Shown: positions 15,087 through 24,256 of the stretch, one piece after another
How positions within the stretch are numbered: position 1 is the stretch's first letter
Layout: every line of letters begins with the position of its first letter
Source: CBDBON01 sp965208395
GTDB taxonomy: Bacteria > Chloroflexota > Dehalococcoidia > Lucifugimonadales > CBDBON01
DNA: 64,000 bases
Direction of reading: 5' to 3'
Assembly (NCBI GenBank): GCA_965208395.1
Contig: CBDBON010000002.1
Span: forward strand, 124,001-188,000
Notes under the pieces: generated by a model
The model's input: the letters and a program-made list of their open reading frames with translations, nothing else
Databases searched by the model: none
Told to the model about the DNA's origin: nothing
Position numbers and translations under genes: made by a program

Positions 15087-16982
15087 ATGATAGGCATCGA
15101 GTGGGCGTGGGTCGTCCCCGCCCTCAGCGCCTCCGCCTTCTTCCTCGTCGTCCTGTTCGGCAGATGGCTGCCGATGCGGGGAGCCTTCATCTCAATAGCG
15201 GCGGTCCTGCTCGGCTTCGTCCTCTTCTGGTTCGTGTTCTTCGACCTGATGGCCCGCGGTGATGACGTCTTCAGCGTCGACTGGATCGTCGTCAGCGACC
15301 TGACCATCACCTGGGGCGTCATCGTCGACCGGCTCTCGGTGACGATGCTCGGCCTCGTCACCTTCGTGGCGCTGCTCGTGCAGCTATACTCCGTCGAGTA
15401 CATGCGGGGGGATCCCCGCTTCGGCTGGTACTTCGCGGCGCACGCGCTCTTCGCCGCGGCGATGCTGGCGCTCGTGCTTGCCGACAACCTCGTCTTCCTC
15501 TACCTGGCGTGGGAGCTCGTCGGCCTAGGGTCGTATCTCCTCATCGGCTTCTGGTACGAGAGGCGCTCGGCCGCCGAGGCCGCCAAGAAGGCCTTCGTCA
15601 CCACCAGGATCGGCGACGTCGGGCTGCTCATCGGCATCATCCTCCTCTACCGCGCCACCGGCACCTTCGACATAGCCGGCGTCATCCACGCCGTTCAGAA
15701 CGGGCTTGAGGCCGGGGTCGTTTCCCAGGCGACGGTCAACGCCGCCGTCTTCCTTATCTTCCTGGGCGCGATGGGCAAGTCGGCGCAGTTCCCCTTCCAC
15801 GTCTGGCTCCCGGACGCGATGGAGGGCCCCACGCCCGTCAGCGCGCTGATCCACGCCGCGACGATGGTCGCCGCTGGCGTCTTCCTGGTCGCGAGGCTGA
15901 TGCCGCTCTTCGAGGCGGCGCCGGTCGTGCTGCTCGTCGTCGCCTGCGTCGGCCTCTTCACCTTCGCCTTCGCCGGAACGCTCGCGCTGGTGATGACCGA
16001 CCTGAAGCGCGTGCTCGCCTACTCCACCGTCAGCCACCTCGGCCTGATGATGCTCTCCCTCGGCGCGCTCGGCGTCGGCGCGGCCATGCTCCACCTGCTC
16101 GCCCACGGCGTATCGAAGGCGCTGCTCTTCCTCGGCGCAGGCAGCGTCACGCACGGTACGGGCAAGACCGACATCCGGGAGATGGGCGGGCTGTGGCGCA
16201 GGATGCCCCTGACGTCGATCACCTTCATCATCGGCGCGGCGTCGCTGGCCGGGCTGGTGCCGCTCAGCGGTTTCTTCAGCAAGGAGGAGGTGTTGTACGC
16301 CGTTCTCGAGCACAGGCACCCCGCGCTCCTCGTCCTGGCCCTCGCCGCCTCCGTCCTGAGCGTGCTCTACATGGCGCGTGTCACCTTCCTGGTCTTCTTC
16401 GGACCGGACAGGAGCGGCGGAGACGCGCACGAGTCGCCCTTGCTGATGACGCTCCCCCTGCTCCTGCTCGCGCCCCTCGCGCTGACGCTGGGGATCGTCA
16501 CCTTCGGCTGGAGCGACGCCTACCCCGGCTTCGGCGCCTTCCTGACCGGGGCGGACAGGCACTCCGCGGAGCCGCTGCTCATCGGCGTGTCCGTCGGAAT
16601 CGTCGCCGCCGGTCTCGCGGCTTGCTGGTCATACTATGTGAGCAATAGGCGTCCGGAGTGGGGGGCGGACACGCCTGAACGGCAGACCGCCTCGCAGATC
16701 GCGATGGGGCGCCGGCTGCACCGGCTGGTCTCTAACGGCTACTACGTCGACTCCCTCTACCAGTGGGCGGTGGACCGCGTGGTGCTGGCGTCGAGCCGCT
16801 TCGTATCGCTCTTCGACCGGATCGTTGTCAACGACACCGGAGTCGATGGCCCTGCCTGGACGGTCATGCTCTCCGCTCTCCGCCTCCGCCTCGTCCAGTC
16901 CGGGAAGGTATACAACTACGGGATGGCGATGGCGGTCGGAGCCCTCGGCCTTGGCCTGCTCTGGTGGACGCTGGCCGGGTAA
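15087..16982 (+). CDS. nuoL: NADH-quinone oxidoreductase subunit L
   Basis: 631 residues, the distal antiporter-like subunit with the long lateral helix. Signatures: LAWELVGLGSYLLIGFWYER, WLPDAMEGPTPVSALIHAAT and LKRVLAYSTVSHLGLMML. The C-terminal lateral helix and final transmembrane anchor are present (GMAMAVGALGLGLLWWTLAG). It starts 4 bases after nuoK and stops 1 base before the nuoM ATG. Confidence 0.97.
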   Translation: MIGIEWAWVVPALSASAFFLVVLFGRWLPMRGAFISIAAVLLGFVLFWFVFFDLMARGDDVFSVDWIVVSDLTITWGVIVDRLSVTMLGLVTFVALLVQLYSVEYMRGDPRFGWYFAAHALFAAAMLALVLADNLVFLYLAWELVGLGSYLLIGFWYERRSAAEAAKKAFVTTRIGDVGLLIGIILLYRATGTFDIAGVIHAVQNGLEAGVVSQATVNAAVFLIFLGAMGKSAQFPFHVWLPDAMEGPTPVSALIHAATMVAAGVFLVARLMPLFEAAPVVLLVVACVGLFTFAFAGTLALVMTDLKRVLAYSTVSHLGLMMLSLGALGVGAAMLHLLAHGVSKALLFLGAGSVTHGTGKTDIREMGGLWRRMPLTSITFIIGAASLAGLVPLSGFFSKEEVLYAVLEHRHPALLVLALAASVLSVLYMARVTFLVFFGPDRSGGDAHESPLLMTLPLLLLAPLALTLGIVTFGWSDAYPGFGAFLTGADRHSAEPLLIGVSVGIVAAGLAACWSYYVSNRRPEWGADTPERQTASQIAMGRRLHRLVSNGYYVDSLYQWAVDRVVLASSRFVSLFDRIVVNDTGVDGPAWTVMLSALRLRLVQSGKVYNYGMAMAVGALGLGLLWWTLAG

Positions 16983-16983
16983 A

Positions 16984-18510
16984 ATGCAAACCCTCGACTC
17001 ATACGCGCTCCTTGCCGTCATAGCCATCCCCCTGGCCGGGGCAGTCGCGCTGATGGCCGTACCCGGCGACCGCAGGACGGCCGTCCGGTACACGGCCTCC
17101 GCAGTCGCCTTCGTGACGATGCTCCTGTCGTTCTACCTGTTCGCCGCGTACGACCACGACAGGGGCGGCGTCCAGTTCGAGAGGACCTGGGAGTGGCTGC
17201 CGCTTCCGGGGGCCTGGCCGCTCGGAGACCAGGGCATATCGCTGGCCCTCGGCCTGGACGGCATCTCGGCGCCTATGATGCTCCTCTCCGGCGTCGTCAT
17301 GTTCACCGGCGTGCTCGTGTCGTGGAACGTCACCGACCGCGGCAAGGAGTTCTTCGTTCTCTACTTCGTGCTGCTCTCCGGCGTGTTCGGAGTGTTCGCC
17401 ACGCTGGACATGTTCTTCTTTTTCTTCTTCTACGAGCTCGCGGTGCTCCCAATGTACCTGCTCATCGGGGTGTGGGGGAGCAGCTCCGACTTCGGCAGCT
17501 TCATACGCACCAAGGAGTACGGCGCGATGAAGCTCGTCCTCTACCTCGTCGCGGGCAGCGTGCTCGTCTGGGTCGCGATCATGGCCATCTTTGTCGAGGC
17601 CGGCCTGGGAACGTTCGACATCCGTGAGCTGGAGGGCGCTGCTCTCTCTCCGAACTTCCAGAAGCTCTTCTTCCCGCTCCTCGCCGTCGGCTTCGGCGTC
17701 CTGGCCGGCATGTGGCCTTTCCACACCTGGTCCCCGGACGGACACGTGGCAGCCCCCACCTCGGTCAGCATGGTGCACGCCGGCGTGCTGATGAAGCTGG
17801 GCGCATTCGGGATCATACGCATCGGAATGCAGATCATGCCCGTCGGCGCGGAGGCCTGGATGCCCGTCCTCGTCGGACTTGGCACCGTGAACGTGCTCTA
17901 CGGGGCCTGGTCGGCCATGGGGCAGACCGACCTGAAGTACGTCGTCGGTTACTCGAGCGTCAGCCACATGGGCTACGTGCTGATGGGCATCGCGACGCTG
18001 CATCCGCTGGGGCTCAGCGGGGCCGTGCTCCAGATGTTCTCCCACGGGATCATGACGGCACTCTTCTTCGCTGTCGTCGGCGTCATATACGACCGGACTC
18101 ACACGCGCGACACGATGGTGCTGGAGGGTCTGGCGAAGAGGATGGGCCTGACCGCCGCCCTATTCACCGTCGCCGGGCTGACGTCGCTCGGGTTGCCGGG
18201 ACTGAGCGGGTTCGTCGCTGAGCTGCTGGTCTTCATCGGCCTCTTCAAGACCTATCCGATCGTCGGCGTGCTTGGGATCATCGGCGCGGCGGCCACGGCC
18301 GTATACATCCTGCGCCTTCTGGCCAGGGTCTTCTTCGGGCCGCTCGGCGAGCGGTGGAAGGACCAGGTGGACGCCTCGCGCCTCGAGGGCTTCTCGGCTG
18401 CCATCCTCGTCGGCTTCATCCTGCTGGTGGGCCTCTTCCCCTTCCCGTTCATCAGGGTTATCGACGTCGGCGTCGCCGAGCTGCTTGCGCGCTTTCCGGG
18501 TGTCGGATGA
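16984..18510 (+). CDS. nuoM: NADH-quinone oxidoreductase subunit M
   Basis: 508 residues from the ATG at 16984 (MQTLDSYALLAVIAIPLAGA), directly after the nuoL stop. An antiporter-like proton-pumping subunit with about 14 helices. Key parts: FFFFFYELAVLPMYLLIGVW (conserved Glu of TMH5), WPFHTWSPDGHVAAPTSVSM and LKYVVGYSSVSHMGYVLMGI. Overlaps nuoN by 4 bases. Confidence 0.97.
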   Translation: MQTLDSYALLAVIAIPLAGAVALMAVPGDRRTAVRYTASAVAFVTMLLSFYLFAAYDHDRGGVQFERTWEWLPLPGAWPLGDQGISLALGLDGISAPMMLLSGVVMFTGVLVSWNVTDRGKEFFVLYFVLLSGVFGVFATLDMFFFFFFYELAVLPMYLLIGVWGSSSDFGSFIRTKEYGAMKLVLYLVAGSVLVWVAIMAIFVEAGLGTFDIRELEGAALSPNFQKLFFPLLAVGFGVLAGMWPFHTWSPDGHVAAPTSVSMVHAGVLMKLGAFGIIRIGMQIMPVGAEAWMPVLVGLGTVNVLYGAWSAMGQTDLKYVVGYSSVSHMGYVLMGIATLHPLGLSGAVLQMFSHGIMTALFFAVVGVIYDRTHTRDTMVLEGLAKRMGLTAALFTVAGLTSLGLPGLSGFVAELLVFIGLFKTYPIVGVLGIIGAAATAVYILRLLARVFFGPLGERWKDQVDASRLEGFSAAILVGFILLVGLFPFPFIRVIDVGVAELLARFPGVG

Positions 18511-20012
18511 GCAACGACTTCACGCTCCTTCTGCCTGAGTTCCTGGTCACGGGCCTCGCCTTCCTGGTCCTGACGGCGGACTTCGTCCTCCGGCCCGATC
18601 GAAAACACCTCCTGCCCTGGCTCTCGGTGGCCGGGCTGGGCTGCATCCTCGCCTTCACGCTGTTCCGCCTCTGGGGAGAGGACGGCAGCCTTTACGAGGG
18701 GCTGCTGCTGGTCGACGGCTACGCCCTCTTCTTCAAGATACTCTTCATCGCGCTGGGCGCCGTCGTGGTCCTGATGTCGATGGACTACGTGCGCCGCCAC
18801 CTCTCCCACCCCGGCGAGTACTACGGCATCCTGCTCTTCACCGTCGTGGGCATGATGCTCCTGGCCGGCTCGGGCGAGCTGCTCACAGCCTACATCTCCC
18901 TCGAGCTGCTCAGCTTCGGCCTGTATGTCCTGGTGGCCTACGACCGGTACAACCCCAGGTCGAACGAGGCGGGCGTCAAGTACATCCTCCTGGGAGCATT
19001 CTCGTCCGCGCTCCTGCTGTTCGGGATCAGCCAGATATACGGGCTTCTGGGAACGACCCGGTTCGATGGCATCAGCGAGGCGCTGGCCGCCGGCGCGGGG
19101 ACGAGTCCGGGGCTGGTGGCCGGCCTCGTGCTGATAGTCGTCGGGCTGGGCTTCAAGGTAGCGGCGACGCCGTTCCACATGTGGGCGCCCGACGCCTACG
19201 AGGGGGCCCCCACTCCGATCACCGCCTACCTGGCCGTCGGATCGAAGGCGGCGGCCTTCGCGCTGATGCTGAGGCTGTTCACCGAGGGGCTCCTGCCGGG
19301 CGCGCCCGACTGGCAGCTCGTGGTGGCCCTGCTGGCCGCGCTGACCATGACGGTGGGCAACCTCGGCGCCCTGACTCAGAGCAATATCAAGCGGCTGCTG
19401 GCCTATTCGAGCATCGGCCATGTGGGCTATCTGCTCGTCGGAGTGGCGGCGCTGGGCGCCGTCGGTGAGGACGGCGGCGTCTCCGTCCAGCTCTCACACC
19501 TGGCCTCCAACGGCATCATCCTGCACATCGTAGCCTACGGAATAACCAACATGGCGGCCTTCCTGGCCGTGAGCGCAGTCTACAACGCGACCGGCAGGGA
19601 GGGGATCGCCGACCTGGCCGGAATGGCGAGGCGCGCTCCGCACCTGTCCCTTGTGCTGACGGCCTCCCTGTTCTCGTTGGCGGGGTTGCCGGTGTTCGCC
19701 GGGTTCGTCAGCAAGTTCTACCTGTTCAACGCCGCCGCCGCGCAGGGGCTCCTCTGGCTCGCCGGCCTCGCCATCTTCACCAGCCTGATCTCCCTCTACT
19801 ACTACCTGAACGTCGTTAGGCAGATGTACATCGAGGTCGGGGAGGACATGTCGCCCATCCGCGTTCCGGCGCTGACGACCGGTCTGCTAGGCCTGCTGCT
19901 CCTGGGCATGGTCTTCGTCGGGATATACCCCGCGCCTCTGATGGAAGCGATACAGCACGCCAGCGACGTGATCATGTCGTCGGACGGGGTGCTGATGCTG
20001 GCGCAGCGGTAG
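18507..20012 (+). CDS. nuoN: NADH-quinone oxidoreductase subunit N
   Basis: 501 residues from the ATG overlapping the nuoM stop (MSNDFTLLLPEFLVTGLAFL). The third antiporter-like subunit, with AYISLELLSFGLYVLVAYDR, TPFHMWAPDAYEGAPTPITA and IKRLLAYSSIGHVGYLLVGV. It closes the operon. No nuoE, nuoF or nuoG follows, so the NADH-oxidising module is not encoded here. Confidence 0.97.
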   Translation: MSNDFTLLLPEFLVTGLAFLVLTADFVLRPDRKHLLPWLSVAGLGCILAFTLFRLWGEDGSLYEGLLLVDGYALFFKILFIALGAVVVLMSMDYVRRHLSHPGEYYGILLFTVVGMMLLAGSGELLTAYISLELLSFGLYVLVAYDRYNPRSNEAGVKYILLGAFSSALLLFGISQIYGLLGTTRFDGISEALAAGAGTSPGLVAGLVLIVVGLGFKVAATPFHMWAPDAYEGAPTPITAYLAVGSKAAAFALMLRLFTEGLLPGAPDWQLVVALLAALTMTVGNLGALTQSNIKRLLAYSSIGHVGYLLVGVAALGAVGEDGGVSVQLSHLASNGIILHIVAYGITNMAAFLAVSAVYNATGREGIADLAGMARRAPHLSLVLTASLFSLAGLPVFAGFVSKFYLFNAAAAQGLLWLAGLAIFTSLISLYYYLNVVRQMYIEVGEDMSPIRVPALTTGLLGLLLLGMVFVGIYPAPLMEAIQHASDVIMSSDGVLMLAQR

Positions 20013-20120
20013 GGGGTTGAAGTGAGAGATAGAAGAACGGACCACTCCAACTGGGGCTATTCAACGGCCGGAAGCTCTGGTGGTAAACTTGTGGATCGAT
20101 CAGGAGGCGGTGAAGAATCG

Positions 20121-20846
20121 ATGAGCCAAGAGGGAGAAGAAAAATACACGCGCGGCATGGTCGTCGTCGCCCACGCCGACGATGCCGAGTACGGCTGCTC
20201 CGGCACGGTGGCGAAGCTCTGCGCTGAGGGCTGGGAGATGGTGTACGTCCTGTGCACCGACGGGAGCAAGGGCAGCAGCGACCGGGAGATCACCCAGGCG
20301 GAGCTGGCGACGATGAGGCGTCAGGAGCAGATCGACGCCGGCAAAGTGCTGGGCCTCAAGGATGTGGTCTTCCTCGACCACGAGGACAGCATGCTGCAGC
20401 CTACCCTGGAGCTGCGCAGGGACATCGCCCGCGAGATAAGGCGGCACCGCCCGGACGTGGTGCTCTGCACCTACCCGATGCGCAACCTGGACGGAGGATG
20501 GGGGGTCGGCCATCCCGACCATCTGGCGGCGGGAGAGGCGACCCTCTCTGCCGTCTTCCCGGCTGCCCGCGACCACATGACCTTCCCCGAGCTTCTGGAG
20601 GCCGGTTTCGAGCCCCACAAGGTGGCCGAGGTGTGGGTCATCGGCCATCCCGACCCCGACCTCTGGATCGACGTCACGGAGCACATGGACACGTCGATCA
20701 GGGCGCTCCTCCAGCACAGGTCGCAGGTCGACTACGCCTCCCCGGAGTCAGTGGGGGAGCGGATGCGGGAGTGGCGCAGGAGCCGCGGCGAGGGCCGAGG
20801 CATCCAGTACGCGGAGGCCTTCCGCCGGATCTCCTTCCGCCGCTAA
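20121..20846 (+). CDS. PIG-L family deacetylase (LmbE-like)
   Basis: 241 residues from the ATG at 20121, supported by AGGAGG 14-19 bases upstream. PIG-L/LmbE proteins are zinc-dependent N-acetylglucosaminyl deacetylases (GlcNAc-PI, MshB and BshB types). The metal motif AHADD is in VVVAHADDAEYGCSGTVAKL, followed by TDGSKGSSDREIT and the C-terminal zinc histidine in GVGHPDHLAAGEA. The HPDH spacing and the 240-residue length are normal. No mycothiol or bacillithiol genes are nearby, so the substrate is open. A GGTGGTAAACTT -10-like string (20080-20091) lies upstream. Confidence 0.88.
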   Translation: MSQEGEEKYTRGMVVVAHADDAEYGCSGTVAKLCAEGWEMVYVLCTDGSKGSSDREITQAELATMRRQEQIDAGKVLGLKDVVFLDHEDSMLQPTLELRRDIAREIRRHRPDVVLCTYPMRNLDGGWGVGHPDHLAAGEATLSAVFPAARDHMTFPELLEAGFEPHKVAEVWVIGHPDPDLWIDVTEHMDTSIRALLQHRSQVDYASPESVGERMREWRRSRGEGRGIQYAEAFRRISFRR

Positions 20847-20849
20847 CCC

Positions 20850-21012
20850 GTCATACCGGCGAAAGCCGGTATCCACAGCCTGCTTCCTACTCCAGGCTTG
20901 GAAGGGCGTTCCAACGCCGTTCGTGGTGAGCCCTTCGACAAGCTCAGGAGAGCTCTGCCGAACCACCGGCTCTCCCTTCCCCGTCCGCGGGGGAAGGTTA
21001 GGATGGGGGCTG
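20850..21012. repeat. Mixed REP cluster between convergent genes
   Basis: Three palindromes: CGTCATACCGGCGAAAGCCG at 20849, a REP-B copy with partial inverted mate (CGTTCGTGGTGAGCCCTTCG, then CAAGCTCAGGAGAGCT; 20918-20966), and a REP-A AAGGTTAGGATGGGGG copy at 20971-21012. It sits between the PIG-L stop and the cupin stop and could end transcription from both sides. Confidence 0.75.
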
Positions 21013-21021
21013 CCCCGTCCC

Positions 21022-21837
21022 TTACTCCAGAGGCGGAGGCGCGTCTGCGTCGTCGTCCGTGTAGACCGAGTGCTCCTCCGGCGGCCCGACGACCAGCCGC
21101 AGTGACGGCCCGTCGCCTATGGTCGTCAGCTCGTGCCGGTATCCCGTCGGCATGAAGACGACGTCGCCCTCCCTCATGTGGAAGGGCTCCCTCTTCCTGC
21201 TGTAGTTGTATGAGATCTCGCCCTTCAGCAGCAGCCACCACTCGGTTATATCGTCGTGCCAGTGGGGCGTGTTGGACATCCCCGGCCCGTGGCAGATCAG
21301 CGTCCCCTTGACGTGCTCGTTCTTCACCACCACCTCCGTCCACGGAGGCTCGCCCTTGCTCGCGATCAGCTCGTCCAGGTTCGTGTGGATCAGGTTGGGA
21401 GGCCCCTGCTTCTCAGACTCAGGGAACGGTATCGTCTCAGGCCCGCGCTTCTGCGTATGGTCGGGATCGTCCGCATAGTGCTCGCTCCCCGGATAGCCGA
21501 CGATCAGCCGGACGGAGCGGCCCTCGCCCGCCGAGGTGATCAGGTGGCGCGTCCCGAACGGGCTGGTCACGATGTCGTGCTTCCGCGCGGTCAGCAGAGG
21601 ATAGTCGCCGATCTCGAAGGTAAGCTCGCCCTCCAGTACTATCCACCACTCGATGAAGTCGTAGTGGATGTGGTCGTCGGTGCTTCCCCCAAGGCCGCCC
21701 GGAAGGTCGCCCTTCATCGCCAGCTGGCTCCGGTCGTTGACCAGCAGCAGGTCGAGCCAGGGCGGCTCGCCCATCTCGTCGGCGCGCTTCAGCGTCTGTA
21801 TGTGCAGCGGCTCGGTGGGGATGGCCGGATTGGTCAT
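21022..21837 (-). CDS. Two-domain cupin protein
   Basis: 271 residues from the ATG at 21837, with AGGAGAG just upstream. Two cupin barrels are visible. The first has the motif around DDHIHYDFIEWWIVLEGELT and GTRHLITSAGEGRSVRLIVG. The second has SNTPHWHDDITEWWLLLKGE and PTGYRHELTTIGDGPSLRLV. Both keep the His-x-His and Glu metal-binding pattern (HIHYDFIEW and HWHDDITEW), so a metal-dependent dioxygenase or isomerase is plausible. It may equally be a binding protein. No neighbouring pathway gene suggests a substrate. Confidence 0.8.
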   Translation of the reverse strand: MTNPAIPTEPLHIQTLKRADEMGEPPWLDLLLVNDRSQLAMKGDLPGGLGGSTDDHIHYDFIEWWIVLEGELTFEIGDYPLLTARKHDIVTSPFGTRHLITSAGEGRSVRLIVGYPGSEHYADDPDHTQKRGPETIPFPESEKQGPPNLIHTNLDELIASKGEPPWTEVVVKNEHVKGTLICHGPGMSNTPHWHDDITEWWLLLKGEISYNYSRKREPFHMREGDVVFMPTGYRHELTTIGDGPSLRLVVGPPEEHSVYTDDDADAPPPLE

Positions 21838-21939
21838 TATGCTACGCTCTCCTTTCGGATCGGAACCGGATTGGTCGAAAACGGGCCTAATGATAGCGCA
21901 CCCCCCCATCCGTTGAACAGAGCGGGCGAAGAGCCTGGT

Positions 21940-21984
21940 CCCTCCTCCCCCGTCCCCGGGGGAAGATACAGATGGGGGTCCCCA
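21940..21984 (+). repeat. REP-A copy, AAGATACAGATGGGGG subtype
   Basis: CTCCCCCGTCCCCGGGGGAA followed by GATACAGATGGGGGTCCCC. It lies between the cupin start and the promoter/iteron module at 22000. Confidence 0.8.
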
Positions 21985-21999
21985 TTCTTGGAACCCCCC

Positions 22000-22160
22000 T
22001 TGACGCCGCGAACATTAGTGCTATAATGCGTCTGACACCCCACAGCCCTACATGACACACTCCTAGGCGCGGACAGCCCTCCGCCATCCGGGAGCCACAG
22101 ATACGAAATGTCCCACTTTGTCCCAAAATGACGCACATAAATATATAGAGAGCCCACCCT
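22000..22160 (+). promoter_or_regulatory. Promoter plus 10-bp iteron module upstream of the IS1595 remnant
   Basis: TTGACG (22000-22005), a 16-nt spacer and TATAAT (22022-22027) make a near-consensus promoter. About 80 bases on, three 10-bp units follow in tandem (TGTCCCACTT, TGTCCCAAAA, TGACGCACAT, about 22105-22137), then an AT stretch AAATATATAG. The same promoter spacing and related iterons recur at 57091-57200, and the iterons alone recur near 60025-60062. Confidence 0.6.
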
Positions 22161-22179
22161 GGGACGAGGGGGGAGCCAC

Positions 22180-22589
22180 ATGACGGCTATAAGACGGTTT
22201 GGGACAGATGAGAAGGCCGAGGCGCGGCTAGTGGAATGTTGCTGGCCGGATGGTATACGCTGCGCCCACTGTGAGAAGGGCCGCTGGACTCCGGCTTCGC
22301 CACGAGACGGTGAAGTATAGCGTTGGAGAAGTACGTGCAGGAACAGGCCAGCACGAACGGCATGGAGAGTTTCGGCGCGACACTGAAGCGACGGTGCCAC
22401 GAGGTGTGCCACCACTTCAGCCCGAAGCACCTAGATCGCTACGTCACAGAGTTCCAGGGGCACAACAACATCCACCCTATTGAGACCGCCGAGCGGATGG
22501 CGACAACGACGGCCAGAACGGTGGAGACGCACCTGCCCCACGCCAGCCTGATAGGGCCGAAGCGCACCCGCCAGCTCTCAATGCTGTAA
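22180..22589 (+). pseudogene. IS1595-type transposase, internally deleted
   Basis: Two pieces of one transposase. The first (22180-22320, 46 codons) begins MTAIRRFGTDEKAEARLVEC and holds the first CxxC of the N-terminal zinc ribbon (CAHC), then hits a stop. The second (from about 22323) is the C-terminus: STNGMESFGATLKRRCHEVC, then FQGHNNIHPIETAERMA, typical of the ISXO2/IS1595 catalytic core end. The middle of the DDE domain, about 200 residues, is missing, so no active enzyme can be made. It lies immediately upstream of the restriction-modification genes. Confidence 0.8.
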
Positions 22590-22602
22590 GGGAGGCCGAG
22601 AC

Positions 22603-23526
22603 ATGGTGAGCAACTCCGTGCTGGAATCGGCTCTCACGACAGAAATGAGAGCTCTCGATCCGGATCGAGAGCAACGGTGCATCCCCACGATTGCCAAAGA
22701 TTCATCTGCCATCGAGCGGATACGTTCTCAGGTGTCGACTATCCCGACGACGCATACAGTCATCTTGGGCGACGCTAGAGACGTGCAGGTGCCCTCGTCA
22801 TCTATTCACCTTGTCGTGACCTCTCCCCCCTACTGGACGCTCAAGGAATATCCCGACAGTGCTGGCCAACTGGGAAGGTTGAGCGACTATGACGCCTTCC
22901 TGTCCAGTTTGGGAAAAGTCTGGGAACGCTGCTACGATGCGCTCGTGCCAGGAGGGAGGCTGGTCTGCGTAGTCGGTGACGTGTGTATGTCCCGCCGGAG
23001 AAACGGTGGCAGACATACGGTGATTCCCCTCCACGCGTCGATTCAGGTCCAGTGCTGCGAGATCGGATTCGACAATCTCGCGCCGATAATCTGGTACAAG
23101 ATCAGTAACCTTTCGACAGAGGCCAACCGCAGAGGTTCGTATCTTGGCAAGCCATTTGAGCCAAACGGCGTGGTCAAGAACGATATCGAGTACATACTGA
23201 TGTTGCGCAAGCCGGGCGGTTACCGTAGTCCTACAGCCGCGGCACGCCTTCTGAGCGTCATTTCCGCCCATGAACATGAACGATGGTTTAGGCAAATATG
23301 GAGCGACGTTCGCGGTGCCTCCACACGTGACCATCCTGCACCTTTTCCTGTGGAGTTGGCCGAGCGTCTTATCCGGATGTTCAGCTTCGTCGGTGATACG
23401 GTCTTGGATCCGTTCACAGGAACAGCATCGACGCAGGTCGCTGCGGGTCGTAGTGGGCGAAACAGCATTGGCATAGAGATTGAATCCAAGTACCGCTCAT
23501 TGGCTCTCGCCCGCCTCGGGCTATGA
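22603..23526 (+). CDS. DNA methyltransferase (N4-cytosine/N6-adenine, beta class) of a type II R-M system
   Basis: 307 residues. The catalytic motif TSPPYW (73-78) comes first, and the AdoMet-binding motif VLDPFTGTAST (about 268-278) lies near the C-terminus, followed by GIEIESKY. This IV-before-I order defines the beta class. TSPPY is most often an N4-cytosine methylase signature, but N6-adenine cannot be excluded. The stop overlaps the start of the presumed nuclease (ATGA), the usual layout of a coupled R-M pair. GC content is visibly lower than in neighbouring genes, which with the adjacent IS remnant indicates recent transfer. Recognition sequence cannot be deduced here. Confidence 0.92.
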   Translation: MVSNSVLESALTTEMRALDPDREQRCIPTIAKDSSAIERIRSQVSTIPTTHTVILGDARDVQVPSSSIHLVVTSPPYWTLKEYPDSAGQLGRLSDYDAFLSSLGKVWERCYDALVPGGRLVCVVGDVCMSRRRNGGRHTVIPLHASIQVQCCEIGFDNLAPIIWYKISNLSTEANRRGSYLGKPFEPNGVVKNDIEYILMLRKPGGYRSPTAAARLLSVISAHEHERWFRQIWSDVRGASTRDHPAPFPVELAERLIRMFSFVGDTVLDPFTGTASTQVAAGRSGRNSIGIEIESKYRSLALARLGL

Positions 23527-24113
23527 TCTCGCTGCAAGACGCCGTTGAGGGCCTGTACCAGACTGCCATCGTTGAGAGAAAACGACAGTCACCCAAACGG
23601 CTTGCACGTTTGGCCGATATGTGTGTCGAGCAACTCGCTGAGCGTGGGGTCACAGGGGCCGGTACCGAACAACCCGTCCCGGGTATAGGGCGATCCAAGA
23701 ATTGGGACGTGGTGTGGCCTAAAGATGGTCGGGTGCGGCTCGGAATCAGCCTGAAATCGCTCCTGAGCAATATCGCTGGGACGGTCCCGAATCGAGTCGA
23801 TGATCTGACAGGCGAGATGGCCAACGTTCAACTGCTATCGCCAGAGATCGTCACGGGATACATCGTGATCTTCGACACCACCGCAAGCGGACTCCGGAAG
23901 GATGGGACGAGGTGGGTTGACCATTTCCGCCAAGCAGTCAACCGGCTGTCCGGACGTGATGCGCCCGCGTGGGCGGCGGGTATGGTGGAGGCCTCGGCCA
24001 TTGTAGAGGTCGATTTTAGCGAGTGCGCGCGTATCGTAGCCGAACCGGATATGCCAGCCTTCTTTGATAGACTGACTATCTGTGTGCGAGAGAGAAACCC
24101 CGAAGCATTCTAA
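23523..24113 (+). CDS. Probable type II restriction endonuclease paired with the methyltransferase
   Basis: 196 residues with no family name I can assign. A PD-(D/E)xK-like arrangement is visible: D62 in NWDVVW, then S76-L-K78 in VRLGISLKSLL on the next strand, with basic residues just after. The coding sequence starts inside the methyltransferase stop, has the same lower GC, and no other gene fits the nuclease role, so identification rests on context plus the weak motif. No transmembrane or secretion signal. Alternatives are a different R-M accessory protein. Confidence 0.72.
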   Translation: MISLQDAVEGLYQTAIVERKRQSPKRLARLADMCVEQLAERGVTGAGTEQPVPGIGRSKNWDVVWPKDGRVRLGISLKSLLSNIAGTVPNRVDDLTGEMANVQLLSPEIVTGYIVIFDTTASGLRKDGTRWVDHFRQAVNRLSGRDAPAWAAGMVEASAIVEVDFSECARIVAEPDMPAFFDRLTICVRERNPEAF

Positions 24114-24241
24114 GCGCACCGAACGCTGTATGGGCTACGGCCGGGAAGTCTACTACCCTGAGACGTTGTACTACAGCGGGTACTGCTAGACGAAACAAGG
24201 AGCAGGGCCGACAGAACTGCCCGATTCAGATAGGTTAGGTA

Positions 24242-24247
24242 TATAAT
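24242..24247 (+). promoter_or_regulatory. TATAAT -10 box before the S9 peptidase gene
   Basis: TATAAT ends 9 nt before the ATG at 24257, with no Shine-Dalgarno in between, predicting a leaderless transcript. No convincing -35. Confidence 0.5.
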
Positions 24248-24256
24248 TCCCAAACG

